Shown here: piece after piece, positions 17,009 through 25,016 of the stretch
How the letters are laid out: each line of letters begins with the position of its first letter
Position numbering within the stretch: position 1 is the stretch's first letter
The notes under the pieces: model-generated
Seen by the model: the letters and a program-made list of their open reading frames with translations, nothing else
What the model was told of the DNA's origin: nothing
The model's database searches: none
Program-made: the position numbers and the translations under genes
NCBI GenBank assembly: GCA_943330235.2
Contig: CALQGY020000021.1
Coordinates: forward strand, 1-42,328
Length of the DNA: 42,328 nucleotides
From: Candidatus Kuenenia stuttgartensis
GTDB lineage: Bacteria > Gemmatimonadota > Gemmatimonadetes > Gemmatimonadales > Gemmatimonadaceae
Direction: 5' to 3'

Positions 17009-17326
17009 CCGCTCACCGCGCCGCTAATTCATCGTCCGGATCGCGATCAGCCCGCGCCGCGAGTCCCCCGCCGTTGGCGCGAACTCGTGCGGGACGGTGG
17101 AGGGGCCGAAGTACACCGTGATGCTCTAGACGTTTTCTGCCGCCGCGTTTGGCACTCGCCGGACGGCGAGATCCGTCTTCTCGGCGAGGGGACCCGCCGC
17201 GTCGAATTCTACGGTCAGGGCATTGATCTCACGCGCGATGTGCGCATCTCCGGCATCACTGGCGCCTCCGCTCGGGCCATCCGCGGCGTCGGTGGCCCTC
17301 GAGGCGCACGAATGCGTCAGCGGGTA
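17009..17326. other. gene-free stretch holding two decayed coding fragments
   Basis: On the minus strand, 17024-17125 reads as a plausible protein C-terminus (SITVYFGPSTVPHEF ... LIAIRTMN, stop), but an in-frame stop lies directly before it. On the plus strand, ~17160-17290 reads as coding-like sequence (RRVEFYGQGIDLTRDVRISG) without a start or end. Neither fragment was identified. The stretch abuts the left 91-bp direct repeat and looks like debris from past rearrangement. Confidence 0.4.
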
Positions 17327-17417
17327 CGCCGCCGCCCGCCAGTCGGTGCGCGCGCGGCCGGTGATCGCGCCGTCTACTCGACGGATCGTCGAGCCACCCC
17401 AATTGAAATTCCTATCC
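17327..17417 (+). repeat. left copy of a 91-bp direct repeat flanking the propeller gene
   Basis: This segment matches 20012-20102 in the same orientation with no gaps and about 8 mismatches (~91% identity by eye). Both copies begin cgccgccgcccgcc and end ttgaaattcctatcc. The left copy lies 53 bp before the propeller gene start and may also carry its promoter. In the right copy the repeat follows an IS91-like transposase C-terminus, so the repeat may be the end of such an element. Confidence 0.85.
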
Positions 17418-17469
17418 CGAAGTGCAACGTGGAGATGGGAAGGACCGTCTCACACTCCGCCAGGCACCT

Positions 17470-19851
17470 ATGGAAGCGTTGCCCGTTGTGTCCCGCCTTA
17501 TGGCGGCTGCGATCGCCCTCGCACCCGCGCTGCTGCAGGCGCAGCCTGCCGGCGCCGCGCTCGCCAATCAGCGACCGCTCGCGACGACGACGATCGCGGT
17601 GGTCGTCGGCGGCAGGATGCTGATCGAAGGGTTCACGTTCGGTCTTGGCGCGCAGCGCGTCACCTTCGCCGCAGGCTCGTGGACCGGCTTCACCTACGAG
17701 GCGCCGAAGTCCTTCACGGTCGGAGTCGTGAGAGGATCGCCGTACGCCGTCACACAGGTCGACGGCCCGCGGACCTGCTCGCTGTACAATTCTACCGGCG
17801 CTGCAGCCGGCGGCACGATCTACGTATATGCGGACTGCAACGCCCAGCCGACGAAGTACCTTCTCGGCCTCCGCGTGATCGGATTTTCGGACAGCGATAC
17901 CCTCACCTTTGCCACGGATGGCGGTGATCGGGCCACGCACACCAAAGCGTTGCGGACGGCGTTCTTCCCGGGGGGCGCAACAGCCGGTGCCACGATGCGC
18001 GTCTGGCGCGTCGCCAGGGAGTCGACCAGGTCCTGCACGCTCACCGGTGACGCACCGTGGGCAGTGTCGACGGTCGGCGATACGGTCGTCGTTCGCGCCT
18101 ACTCCGACGTCTACATCACGGCGAGCTGCCCGCCAGTCGCGCCAACGACCGCCGGCACGGGCGGCACGTCAGGAGCGCCGCCGACGCCAGTCACGTCGGG
18201 CGGCACGACGTCTACGGCTGGCGGCGGCGTTCGCGGGGCTCGCGGCACCATCCTGCCACCGTCCTCACGCATCCCGATTCCGACCGGGTCGCGTGCCGGT
18301 CCGGGCACGTCCTCGCTTGGCGGCACCGTGCGCGGACCCGTGGGCCTGCGGCCTTCGCTGACGGTGAACGGTGGCACTCCGCTCGTCGTCACGATTCCGC
18401 CGCTTGCCGGCAGCACCGATCCCTACAACGAGGCCGCTTTCAGTTTCACCCCGCCGCGTGCGAACGGCACGTCGTACACCGTCGCCGCAACGAGCCAGAA
18501 CGCCAACGCGACGTGCACGCCATACGTCGGCCAGTTCGGGATCATGCCGGCGCCAGGCAACCCGGTACGCATCGGCTGCGAGTTTCTCTTCGATCACGTG
18601 AGCACGAACACGGGCGGTGGTGCGCGCGCCACGTACTACGAGAGCAAGGACGTCGTCATCGGCGGCGACGAATACTGGGGCGAGGGGCGATTCGTCGCGT
18701 TCATGTCCAACGCGGCAGGCCTCTCTGACAAGAAGCCAACCGCGCGACAGATCTACTGGCGTGACCGGATGAGCGGCGAGACCTTGCTCATCAGCGCGGC
18801 CGCCGATGGCACACCGGGCAACGCGGACAGTTTCGCGCCTGCCATTTCCGCCGATGGCCTCACGGTCGCGTTCGAGTCCGACGCCACGAACCTGGTGGAT
18901 GGTGATGGCAACAAGGTCCGCGACGTGTTCGTCTGGTCGTCGGCCGGTGGGGCATACGCGACGTCGGTCTTCCGCGCCAACGTCGGTCCCGGCGGCATCG
19001 AGGCGAATGCGCCCTCCTCGGAAGCGACCGTCTCCGGTGACGGCCGCGTGATCGCCTTTACGAGTTCCGCCAGCAATCTCACGCCGGGCGTTCCGGGCAC
19101 GGAGACGCCGAACGTGTTCCGGCGCGACACCAAGGCCGGCGCGACGACCCTCGTCACCCGCGGCCTGAATGGCCCGGCTGTCGGCGGTTCAAAGCCATCG
19201 ATCTCGGAAGACGGCATGCGCATCGCGTTCCAGTCATTCTCGATCGCACTCGTCTCCGGGGACAAGAATGGCCTCTGGGACATCTTCGTCCACGACTTCA
19301 GCACCGGTGGCCTGCAACGCGTCAGCGTCCCACAGGGCGGCGGCGAACGCAATCAGGGCGAGGAGAGCGCCAGCCGCATCGTCGCACCAGTGATCTCGGG
19401 TGACGGCAACGTCGTTGCATTCACCACCACCGCGACGAATCTCGTGCCCGGTGTCACGAAGGCCCTGCAGAATGTGTACGTGATGGATCTGCAGAGCGGG
19501 CGCCTGATTCGGGCAAGTGTCAGCACTGCCGGTGCGGAAGGCGATGGCGCCTCGCCAATCGAACAGGGCGAACGACCGGCTCTCTCGTATGACGGCACCT
19601 GGGTCGCCTTCCCGTCGTCGTCGAAAAACTTCGGTGCGCCGGAGGGCAACATCTTCCTCCACAACAACCGCACCGGTGAGACGCGCCCGCTGACCACACG
19701 AACCAACAACTCCGCCGGTGCGCCAAGCATGTCGCGCCGTGCGGCATACGTCGCCTTCGGGTCGAACAACCAGTACGACGCGCGAGTGCCCTCATCGGGA
19801 CAGTTCGTGGCGTTCACCTCGATCGCGAATGCGTGGCTCTGGGTGCGTTGA
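17470..19851 (+). CDS. exported PD40/TolB-like beta-propeller protein (793 aa)
   Basis: The ATG at 17470 gives a signal peptide (LMAAAIALAPALLQAQP); the frame opens earlier at 17422 but without one. Residues ~30-260 are beta-rich with paired cysteines and repeated GxTIYVYADC-like segments. Residues ~240-300 form a Gly/Thr/Pro-rich linker. From ~400 on there are repeated propeller blades of PD40 type (ISADGLTVAFESDATNLV, VSGDGRVIAFTSSASNL, ISEDGMRIAFQS, ISGDGNVVAFTTTATNL, LSYDGTWVAFPSSS). The protein is probably periplasmic or surface-located; its ligand is unknown. It is flanked by direct repeats, which suggests that it arrived as a cassette. Confidence 0.85.
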   Translation: MEALPVVSRLMAAAIALAPALLQAQPAGAALANQRPLATTTIAVVVGGRMLIEGFTFGLGAQRVTFAAGSWTGFTYEAPKSFTVGVVRGSPYAVTQVDGPRTCSLYNSTGAAAGGTIYVYADCNAQPTKYLLGLRVIGFSDSDTLTFATDGGDRATHTKALRTAFFPGGATAGATMRVWRVARESTRSCTLTGDAPWAVSTVGDTVVVRAYSDVYITASCPPVAPTTAGTGGTSGAPPTPVTSGGTTSTAGGGVRGARGTILPPSSRIPIPTGSRAGPGTSSLGGTVRGPVGLRPSLTVNGGTPLVVTIPPLAGSTDPYNEAAFSFTPPRANGTSYTVAATSQNANATCTPYVGQFGIMPAPGNPVRIGCEFLFDHVSTNTGGGARATYYESKDVVIGGDEYWGEGRFVAFMSNAAGLSDKKPTARQIYWRDRMSGETLLISAAADGTPGNADSFAPAISADGLTVAFESDATNLVDGDGNKVRDVFVWSSAGGAYATSVFRANVGPGGIEANAPSSEATVSGDGRVIAFTSSASNLTPGVPGTETPNVFRRDTKAGATTLVTRGLNGPAVGGSKPSISEDGMRIAFQSFSIALVSGDKNGLWDIFVHDFSTGGLQRVSVPQGGGERNQGEESASRIVAPVISGDGNVVAFTTTATNLVPGVTKALQNVYVMDLQSGRLIRASVSTAGAEGDGASPIEQGERPALSYDGTWVAFPSSSKNFGAPEGNIFLHNNRTGETRPLTTRTNNSAGAPSMSRRAAYVAFGSNNQYDARVPSSGQFVAFTSIANAWLWVR

Positions 19852-19945
19852 TGTGCATTGATCCCTTGGAGCCCTGACAGAACGCCCGACGCCCCGGACC
19901 CGTCTGCCCAAAACCACCCTTCCGGGCCCGTCCTCCCACGGCGCG

Positions 19946-20102
19946 ATGCGCCTCGTTTCCTTCATCGCCCAGACAACGGGGATCGACCCGATCCTCACCC
20001 ACCGGCGGGCGCGCCGCCGCCCGCCAGTCGGTGCGCCCGCGGCCGGTGATCGCGCCGTATACTCGACGGAGAGTCGACCCGCGCCGATTGAAATTCCTAT
20101 CC
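19946..20102 (+). mobile_element. remnant of an IS91-type transposase C-terminus
   Basis: The frame reads MRLVSFIAQTTGIDPILTH, followed by an Arg/Pro-rich tail. This has the shape of the last residues of IS91-family transposases (R-L-hydrophobic-F-I, then I-x-x-IL-x-H, then a Pro-rich tail). The preceding SSHGA may be a degraded zinc-finger end. No catalytic part remains. The tail overlaps the 91-bp repeat, so the repeat could be the element's terminus. The call is from pattern recognition without a search. Confidence 0.5.
20012..20102 (+). repeat. right copy of the 91-bp direct repeat
   Basis: Gap-free partner of 17327-17417, same orientation. Differences cluster in one 15-bp stretch before the final ttgaaattcctatcc, while the first ~55 bp differ at only two positions. 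Recombination between the copies would remove 2,685 bp including the whole propeller gene. Confidence 0.85.
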
Positions 20103-20228
20103 TGCGTGCGGCGCCGGACAACAGCAGGGGCAGGCACGAGCGGGACATGAGGATTCTCCCGAAGGGTGGCAAGGTTGCCTTCGACGCGTCGTGCTTTCGA
20201 TGGTGGCGTACTCGGCGTCGGCGCCGTA

Positions 20229-20867
20229 CTACTGCGGCAGCTGCGGCAACTTGGCTACGTTTTGCGACGCGCAGCTCACGTCAGGATTCCACGCCGCGAA
20301 CATGCCGCTCGTATTCGGGCGACGGGACCAAATGTGCAGTGCCCACACGCCGAGCGGATCGTTGTGCATCATGTCGACGCCAAGCACGGTTGGCGTGGGG
20401 ATGCTGTTTGCGGGCAGCGTGCTGTACTTGATCACGTAGTCCACACCCACGAGCTCCAATCGACCGTTGGGGGCAGGCTCGTACATCAGCAGCTCCGGCG
20501 TGAGCGGATCGATGATCGCATCTGCCGCGAGTGCAGGATTGAGGTAGTGATAGCCCTGCGCCCCCGAGGCAGATGCCGCGCAACCGGCGGGGTACTGCAC
20601 CGTGTATCCGGCGCGCACGGCCTCCTCCACGTCATGAAATCGTGCCGTGGCCGCGCGTACCTGCGCGATGACGGCGAGCTGCGCACTCGTCGGCGGCATG
20701 GTGGGGGACATGCTCGCATGCGCGTCGGCGACAGTGGACGCGTCGATCGCGGGGGCGGATGTGGATGTGGCCACGGCGGTGTTGGTCTGGCGACAGGCGG
20801 TGCCGAAGAGGAGCGTGGCAGCCAGCAGCGCCGACGTGCGCGGCCAAAATAGGAGTGGGGGACGCAT
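20229..20867 (-). CDS. conserved hypothetical lipoprotein (212 aa)
   Basis: The ATG at 20867 has GGAG about 6 nt upstream. The signal peptide ends in the lipobox LFGTAC. A Ser/Thr/Ala-rich linker runs to ~60. The conserved body begins VRAATARFHDVEEAVRAGY and includes GYHYLNPAL, DPLTPELLMYEP, LVGVDYVIKY, LGVWALHIWSRRPN and GMFAAWNPDVSC. The two Cys of PAGC and DVSC could form a disulfide. I recognise the pattern as a conserved family of exported proteins of unknown function. It is divergent from the kinase operon across a 108-bp gap. Confidence 0.8.
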   Translation of the reverse strand: MRPPLLFWPRTSALLAATLLFGTACRQTNTAVATSTSAPAIDASTVADAHASMSPTMPPTSAQLAVIAQVRAATARFHDVEEAVRAGYTVQYPAGCAASASGAQGYHYLNPALAADAIIDPLTPELLMYEPAPNGRLELVGVDYVIKYSTLPANSIPTPTVLGVDMMHNDPLGVWALHIWSRRPNTSGMFAAWNPDVSCASQNVAKLPQLPQ

Positions 20868-20975
20868 GGCGATCTCCGAAGCAAGGTGATGGCCCGATCG
20901 TCACGCGATCGGTGCTCATCTGAGAAAGCCGAACGCGTCGCCAAATCAGCTCATGCGCAGTAGAATTTGCGGGTC

Positions 20976-23561
20976 ATGTCTACCCAATCCCAAGAACGCT
21001 GGCGTCTGATTGAATCCGTGTTTGCCGCCGTCCTGTCGGAGGCGCCGTCATCGCGCGACGCGGCGGTGCGGGCGGCCTGCGGGGACGACGTCGCGCTGCG
21101 CGATGAGGTGATGGCCCTGCTCGCGGCACACGATCGCACGGGGAAGATGGATCGGTTGGCCGCAGACGTGGCACCGTTGGCCGCGTCGCTCCGCGCCACA
21201 CCGCTCGAGGGACGCGTCATTGGGCGCTACCGGTTGGCGGACAAGGTGGGCGGCGGTGGCATGGGCGTGGTGTATCACGCGCGCGATGAGCAGCTCGGCC
21301 GCACGGTGGCACTCAAGTTCCTGCAAGCGCACCTGGTCAGCGACAAGATCGCGGCCGAACGCTTTCGTCAGGAGGCGCGAACGGTCGCGGCGCTGGAGCA
21401 TCCGAACATCTGTTCGATCTTCGAGATCGGCGAAACGGACGACGGACTGCTGTACCTGGCCATGCCGTACTACGAAGGCGAAACCGTGCAAGAGCGCGTG
21501 GCGCGCGGACCGCTGTCAATTGAACAGGCGGTCGGCATCACGCTGCAGGTGCTGCGTGGCCTCGCCAAGGCGCACGCGCGCGGCATCATTCACCGCGACA
21601 TCAAGCCGTCGAATGTGCTCATCACGGCCGATGAATTGGTCAAGCTGCTCGACTTCGGCGTTGCGAAACTCGCGGACGTGACGCTGACGGGGACCTTGGC
21701 GGGGCCGATTGGCACGGTGGCCTACATGAGCCCCGAGCAAGCGCTGGGCGCACCACTCGATGCGCGCAGTGATCTGTGGTCGGTGGGGGTCATGCTGTAC
21801 GAAATGCTCACGGCGCAACGCCCGTACGTGAGCGGTGTGGCCGCGGCGATGACCGGCGACCTGCGGCAGCCGTTGCCGTTGACGCTTCGTGAACTCCGCG
21901 CTGAGGTATCTCCGGCGCTCGACGCCATCGTGGCGAAAGCGCTCGCCCGCCGCGCCGATCAGCGCTACCAGAGCGCCGCGGACTTCGAGCACGCGTTGCA
22001 GGCGCTGGGCATCGCCACGATCAGCGGCGACGTCGTGAGCGACCGTCACCGCGCCCCGTCGTCGTTCATCGGCGCGCGATGGACACGCGTGGCGATCGGT
22101 GCCGCGGTCCTCGTGTCTCTCGCTGGTATCTGGATTACGATGCGTCGCCCGGTCTCGCCGGCGCCGACGGTCGCTGCCGTTGGCGCGTTACCGTCGCTGG
22201 TGGTGCTGCCGCTTGTGGATCGCAGCGAGAAGCGCGACCAGCAGTATTTCGCCGACGGGCTGACAGAGGAAATCATCTCGACGCTCGCGCGCGTCGATGG
22301 CCTGAAAGTGGCCTCCAGCACATCGTCGTTCGCGTATCGTACGCGCACCGAAGACATACGCACGCTCGGCGCCAAACTCGGCGTGACGCACGTGGTTGAA
22401 GGAAGCCTGCAGCGCGTGGGGGATCAACTGCGCGTCACGGCTCATCTCATCAGCGTCAGCGACGGCTTGCAGCTCTGGACGCAGCCCTTCGAGCGAACGG
22501 CCGGCGACGCGTTCGCGCTACAGCAGGACATCGCGGCGGCCGTCGCGCGGGCGTTGCAGGTGAAGCTGGTCGTCGGCAGCACGGATTCATCATCGGTGCG
22601 CCCGGATGCGGCCGCCTACGAGTTGTATCTTAAAGGTCGTTACGCGTGGGCTACGCGGACCGAATCCAGCATGCGCGTCGCTCTCCGGTTCTTCGAGCAA
22701 GCCGCGCAAAAGGATTCTCTGTACGCGCCAGCGCTGGTGGGTGCCGCCGATGCCAATGCCGTGCTCGGGTTCTACGACTATCTCGCGCCGGCCGACGCGT
22801 TCCCCAAAGCCGAGGCTGCGGCGCGCCGCGCCATTGCGCTCGATCCAACGCTGGCCGCGCCGCATGCGACATTGGGGTACGCCGCGCTGTACTACCACTG
22901 GGATCTCGCTGGCGGAGAAAATGCATTCAAGCGCGCCATTCAGCTCAACGACGACTACGCCACCGGCCACCAGTGGTACGGCAACTTGCTCACCGCCGCC
23001 GGCCGGTTCCCAATGGCGGTGCAGGAAATGCAGCGCGCGCAGCAGGTCGATCCCCTCTCGTTGATTGCCAAGGCCGCCGAGGCATGGGTACACCATTTCG
23101 CCGGCGAGAATGCGCTGGCCCTGCAGCGACTGCGCAGCGTGTTCGCGACGAACCCCGACTTTGCGGTGGCGCTCACGTGGGGTGGGGATGCGCTAGCCGA
23201 GATGGATTCGTTGCCACAAGCCATTGCCATGCACCGACGCCTGCTCGCGCTCTCGGACAGTAGTGCACTCAATATTGCCACGCTGGCGCGCACGCTCGCG
23301 GTGGCCGGCCAGCGACCGGAGGCGCGCCGCCTGCTGGATGTACTGCTGTCGCGCAATGCGGCCGGGAAATACGTGCCGTCGTACGACGTGGCAAAAGTCT
23401 ACGCGGCGCTCGGTCAGAACAGCGACGCGTTTACCTGGCTCGAGAAGGCCCGTGTACAGCGTTCGCATTCCATGGTGTTCCTCAAGGTCGATCCGGCATT
23501 GCGCGCGTTGCGACGCGACAACCGCTTTCCGGCGCTGGTGGCCCAGGTCCTTCCCGAGTGA
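20976..23561 (+). CDS. membrane Ser/Thr protein kinase with FlgO/TolB-like and TPR domains (861 aa)
   Basis: Residues 1-75 are the helical leader seen in ECF-linked kinases. The kinase domain has a Gly loop GGGGMGVVY (92-100), K114, HRDIKPSN (206-213), DFG (227-229) and YMSPEQ, so all catalytic residues are present. One membrane segment follows near 370-390. Then comes a domain beginning LPSLVVLPLVDRS ... YFADGLTEEIISTLAR, as in adenylate-cyclase/FlgO-type TolB-like modules, and then TPR repeats to the end. The kinase is cytoplasmic and the sensor part extracytoplasmic. It is translationally coupled (GTGA) to an ECF sigma gene, a probable target or partner. The ATG at 20976 is preferred to an in-frame TTG at 20967. 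Confidence 0.93.
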   Translation: MSTQSQERWRLIESVFAAVLSEAPSSRDAAVRAACGDDVALRDEVMALLAAHDRTGKMDRLAADVAPLAASLRATPLEGRVIGRYRLADKVGGGGMGVVYHARDEQLGRTVALKFLQAHLVSDKIAAERFRQEARTVAALEHPNICSIFEIGETDDGLLYLAMPYYEGETVQERVARGPLSIEQAVGITLQVLRGLAKAHARGIIHRDIKPSNVLITADELVKLLDFGVAKLADVTLTGTLAGPIGTVAYMSPEQALGAPLDARSDLWSVGVMLYEMLTAQRPYVSGVAAAMTGDLRQPLPLTLRELRAEVSPALDAIVAKALARRADQRYQSAADFEHALQALGIATISGDVVSDRHRAPSSFIGARWTRVAIGAAVLVSLAGIWITMRRPVSPAPTVAAVGALPSLVVLPLVDRSEKRDQQYFADGLTEEIISTLARVDGLKVASSTSSFAYRTRTEDIRTLGAKLGVTHVVEGSLQRVGDQLRVTAHLISVSDGLQLWTQPFERTAGDAFALQQDIAAAVARALQVKLVVGSTDSSSVRPDAAAYELYLKGRYAWATRTESSMRVALRFFEQAAQKDSLYAPALVGAADANAVLGFYDYLAPADAFPKAEAAARRAIALDPTLAAPHATLGYAALYYHWDLAGGENAFKRAIQLNDDYATGHQWYGNLLTAAGRFPMAVQEMQRAQQVDPLSLIAKAAEAWVHHFAGENALALQRLRSVFATNPDFAVALTWGGDALAEMDSLPQAIAMHRRLLALSDSSALNIATLARTLAVAGQRPEARRLLDVLLSRNAAGKYVPSYDVAKVYAALGQNSDAFTWLEKARVQRSHSMVFLKVDPALRALRRDNRFPALVAQVLPE

Positions 23562-24082
23562 CTGACGGCGCTACGGACGACGAACTCGAGGCGCTGTTCC
23601 CGCGCGTCTACGACGAGTTGCGCGCCATGGCGCATCGGCATCTGCGCGGTGAGCGGACGCAGCACACGCTCGGAACCACGGGACTCGTGCATGAGGCCTA
23701 TCTCAAGTTAGCCGCACTCGATCGCATTCGCTGGATGAACCAGTCGCACGTGCTGGGCATGGCGGCGCGCGCCATGCGTCGCATTCTGATCGACTACGCG
23801 GTGGCGCGTCGGGCGGACAAGCGCGGTGGTGGCGTGGAGGCCGCCACGCTGGACGATGCGCTCGTGATGGCGGGTTCGCGGAGCGAGGAGTTGATTGCGC
23901 TGGATGAGGCGTTGCAGCGATTGCAACAAGTGGATGAACGACTCGCGCGCGTAGTGGAGTGCCGGTTCTTTGGCGGCATGAGCATCGAGGAAACGGCCGA
24001 GGCGGTGGGGACCTCACCCGCCACCGTCAAACGCGACTGGACGGTGGCCCGCGCGTGGCTCAACCGGGCGCTGGACGCATGA
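23558..24082 (+). CDS. ECF sigma factor of the kinase-associated (Sig-70_X6-type) group (174 aa)
   Basis: The GTG start at 23558 overlaps the kinase stop (GTGA). Region 2 reads VYDELRAMAHRHLRGE ... THGLVHEAYLKLA-like sequence (here TTGLVHEAYLKLA), then ARAMRRILIDYAVARRADKRGG, which is typical of this group. Region 4 reads VVECRFFGGMSIEETAEAVG, then SPATVKRDWTVARAWL. The group usually sits directly upstream of a Ser/Thr kinase; here it is downstream. No anti-sigma gene is present, so control by phosphorylation is the likely mode (inference). Confidence 0.93.
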   Translation: MTDGATDDELEALFPRVYDELRAMAHRHLRGERTQHTLGTTGLVHEAYLKLAALDRIRWMNQSHVLGMAARAMRRILIDYAVARRADKRGGGVEAATLDDALVMAGSRSEELIALDEALQRLQQVDERLARVVECRFFGGMSIEETAEAVGTSPATVKRDWTVARAWLNRALDA

Positions 24083-24663
24083 GGGCTCCGCAACGTTACG
24101 CGCTCCGACCGCTGGCAGTGGCGTCCACGGCGGTCGTTGTTGGGGCGATGTCCCTTGTCGCGCTGACGGCCTGCGCATCATCAAGCGCATCATCACACGC
24201 ATCATCACGCGCATCATCGCCGTCATTGGTCTCGGCAGCCGACCGCGATGGAGTGATGGCGGCCGTGCAGCAGTACGTCAGCGGCGTCTCCACCAAGGAC
24301 ACGGCGCGAATGCGTGCCGTCGTCGATCCTGGCGCGCGTTACGATCTGGCACTACTGGACGGCGCCGACGCGCACACGGTGCGTTCGGGTAGCATCGAAT
24401 CCACGTTCCCGACCGTGGCGTCGCGAGCAGGGCTCGTCGCCGCGCGCATCTGGCGACCGGTGGTGCAGGTGCATGAGGACATCGCCTCGGTCTGGACACC
24501 GTACGCCGTGACCGTCGATGGCATCTACGGATGGTGCGGGACGGACCACTTCACGGTGCTGCGACGCGCCAGCGGTTGGCGGATTTCGTCCGTGAACTAC
24601 ACGCGGCAAACGACCGGCTGCGAGGTGTGGGCAAGCCGGTCAGGGCGCCCCGCGAGCCGCTAG
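24079..24663 (+). CDS. SnoaL/NTF2-like lipoprotein (194 aa)
   Basis: The ATG at 24079 overlaps the sigma factor stop (ATGA). The signal peptide ends in VALTAC, a lipobox. A Ser/His/Ala/Arg repeat linker (residues ~33-48) follows. The body begins ADRDGVMAAVQQYVSGVSTKD, the usual first helix of the NTF2-like fold, and ends in a beta-sheet with DHFTVLRRASGWRISSVNYT. These are features of DUF4440/SnoaL-like proteins, which bind or turn over small molecules; no catalytic set can be assigned. Its place behind the kinase and sigma factor suggests that it is part of, or regulated by, that signalling unit. Confidence 0.82.
   Translation: MRAPQRYALRPLAVASTAVVVGAMSLVALTACASSSASSHASSRASSPSLVSAADRDGVMAAVQQYVSGVSTKDTARMRAVVDPGARYDLALLDGADAHTVRSGSIESTFPTVASRAGLVAARIWRPVVQVHEDIASVWTPYAVTVDGIYGWCGTDHFTVLRRASGWRISSVNYTRQTTGCEVWASRSGRPASR
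24175..24222 (+). repeat. 12-bp tandem repeat in a lipoprotein linker
   Basis: Four copies of gcatcatcacgc (last bases vary) run in frame and encode the Ala-Ser-Ser-x linker just after the lipid-anchored Cys. The in-frame unit length would let the tether change length. Confidence 0.85.
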
Positions 24664-25016
24664 CTCCCATCCGCCACCGCCATCAGCGCGGCGAGTCGCC
24701 CATCGAGCCAGCGATATATCGGGTGACCCGCCCGTTGGATGAAGCAGTTGACGGGGAGGGAGGCGATGCGCTCTCCAAGGGCTCCCTCGAATCGGCGAGC
24801 GGTCGAGCTTCCGCTCTGTGCACAGATTGCCACCGGAATCAACAGGGAGCCTCAGAGGACATCTCAAATCCGGCCAGTGATAAAGACTCCGTCAGGTGTC
24901 ATGATATGCCTCGCACACAAACTTTCACAAACGTTCTGATAGCGCCGCGCGCGGCGTTGCCCGCGCTCTGGTACGCCGTGCACCGCGCCAGCCAGTAAGC
25001 CGCGGCACGTCCATCG
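24664..25016. other. gene-free stretch with a decayed minus-strand frame
   Basis: The 353-bp gap carries a minus-strand open stretch (24660-24842) that reads like real protein (IPVAICAQSGSSTARRF, then CFIQRAGHPIYRWLDGRLAA). Just upstream a second piece (TPDGVFITGRI) ends at a stop in a different frame. This suggests a frameshifted gene remnant. It was not identified. No RNA gene or promoter was recognised. Confidence 0.35.

Larger units (their letters stand above)
19852..20228. other. gene-free stretch with IS91-like remnant and right direct repeat
   Basis: This 377-bp gap between the propeller gene and the next lipoprotein contains the transposase C-terminal remnant (19946-~20102) and the right 91-bp repeat (20012-20102). 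The remaining ~125 bp up to the lipoprotein stop show no recognisable feature. Confidence 0.6.
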
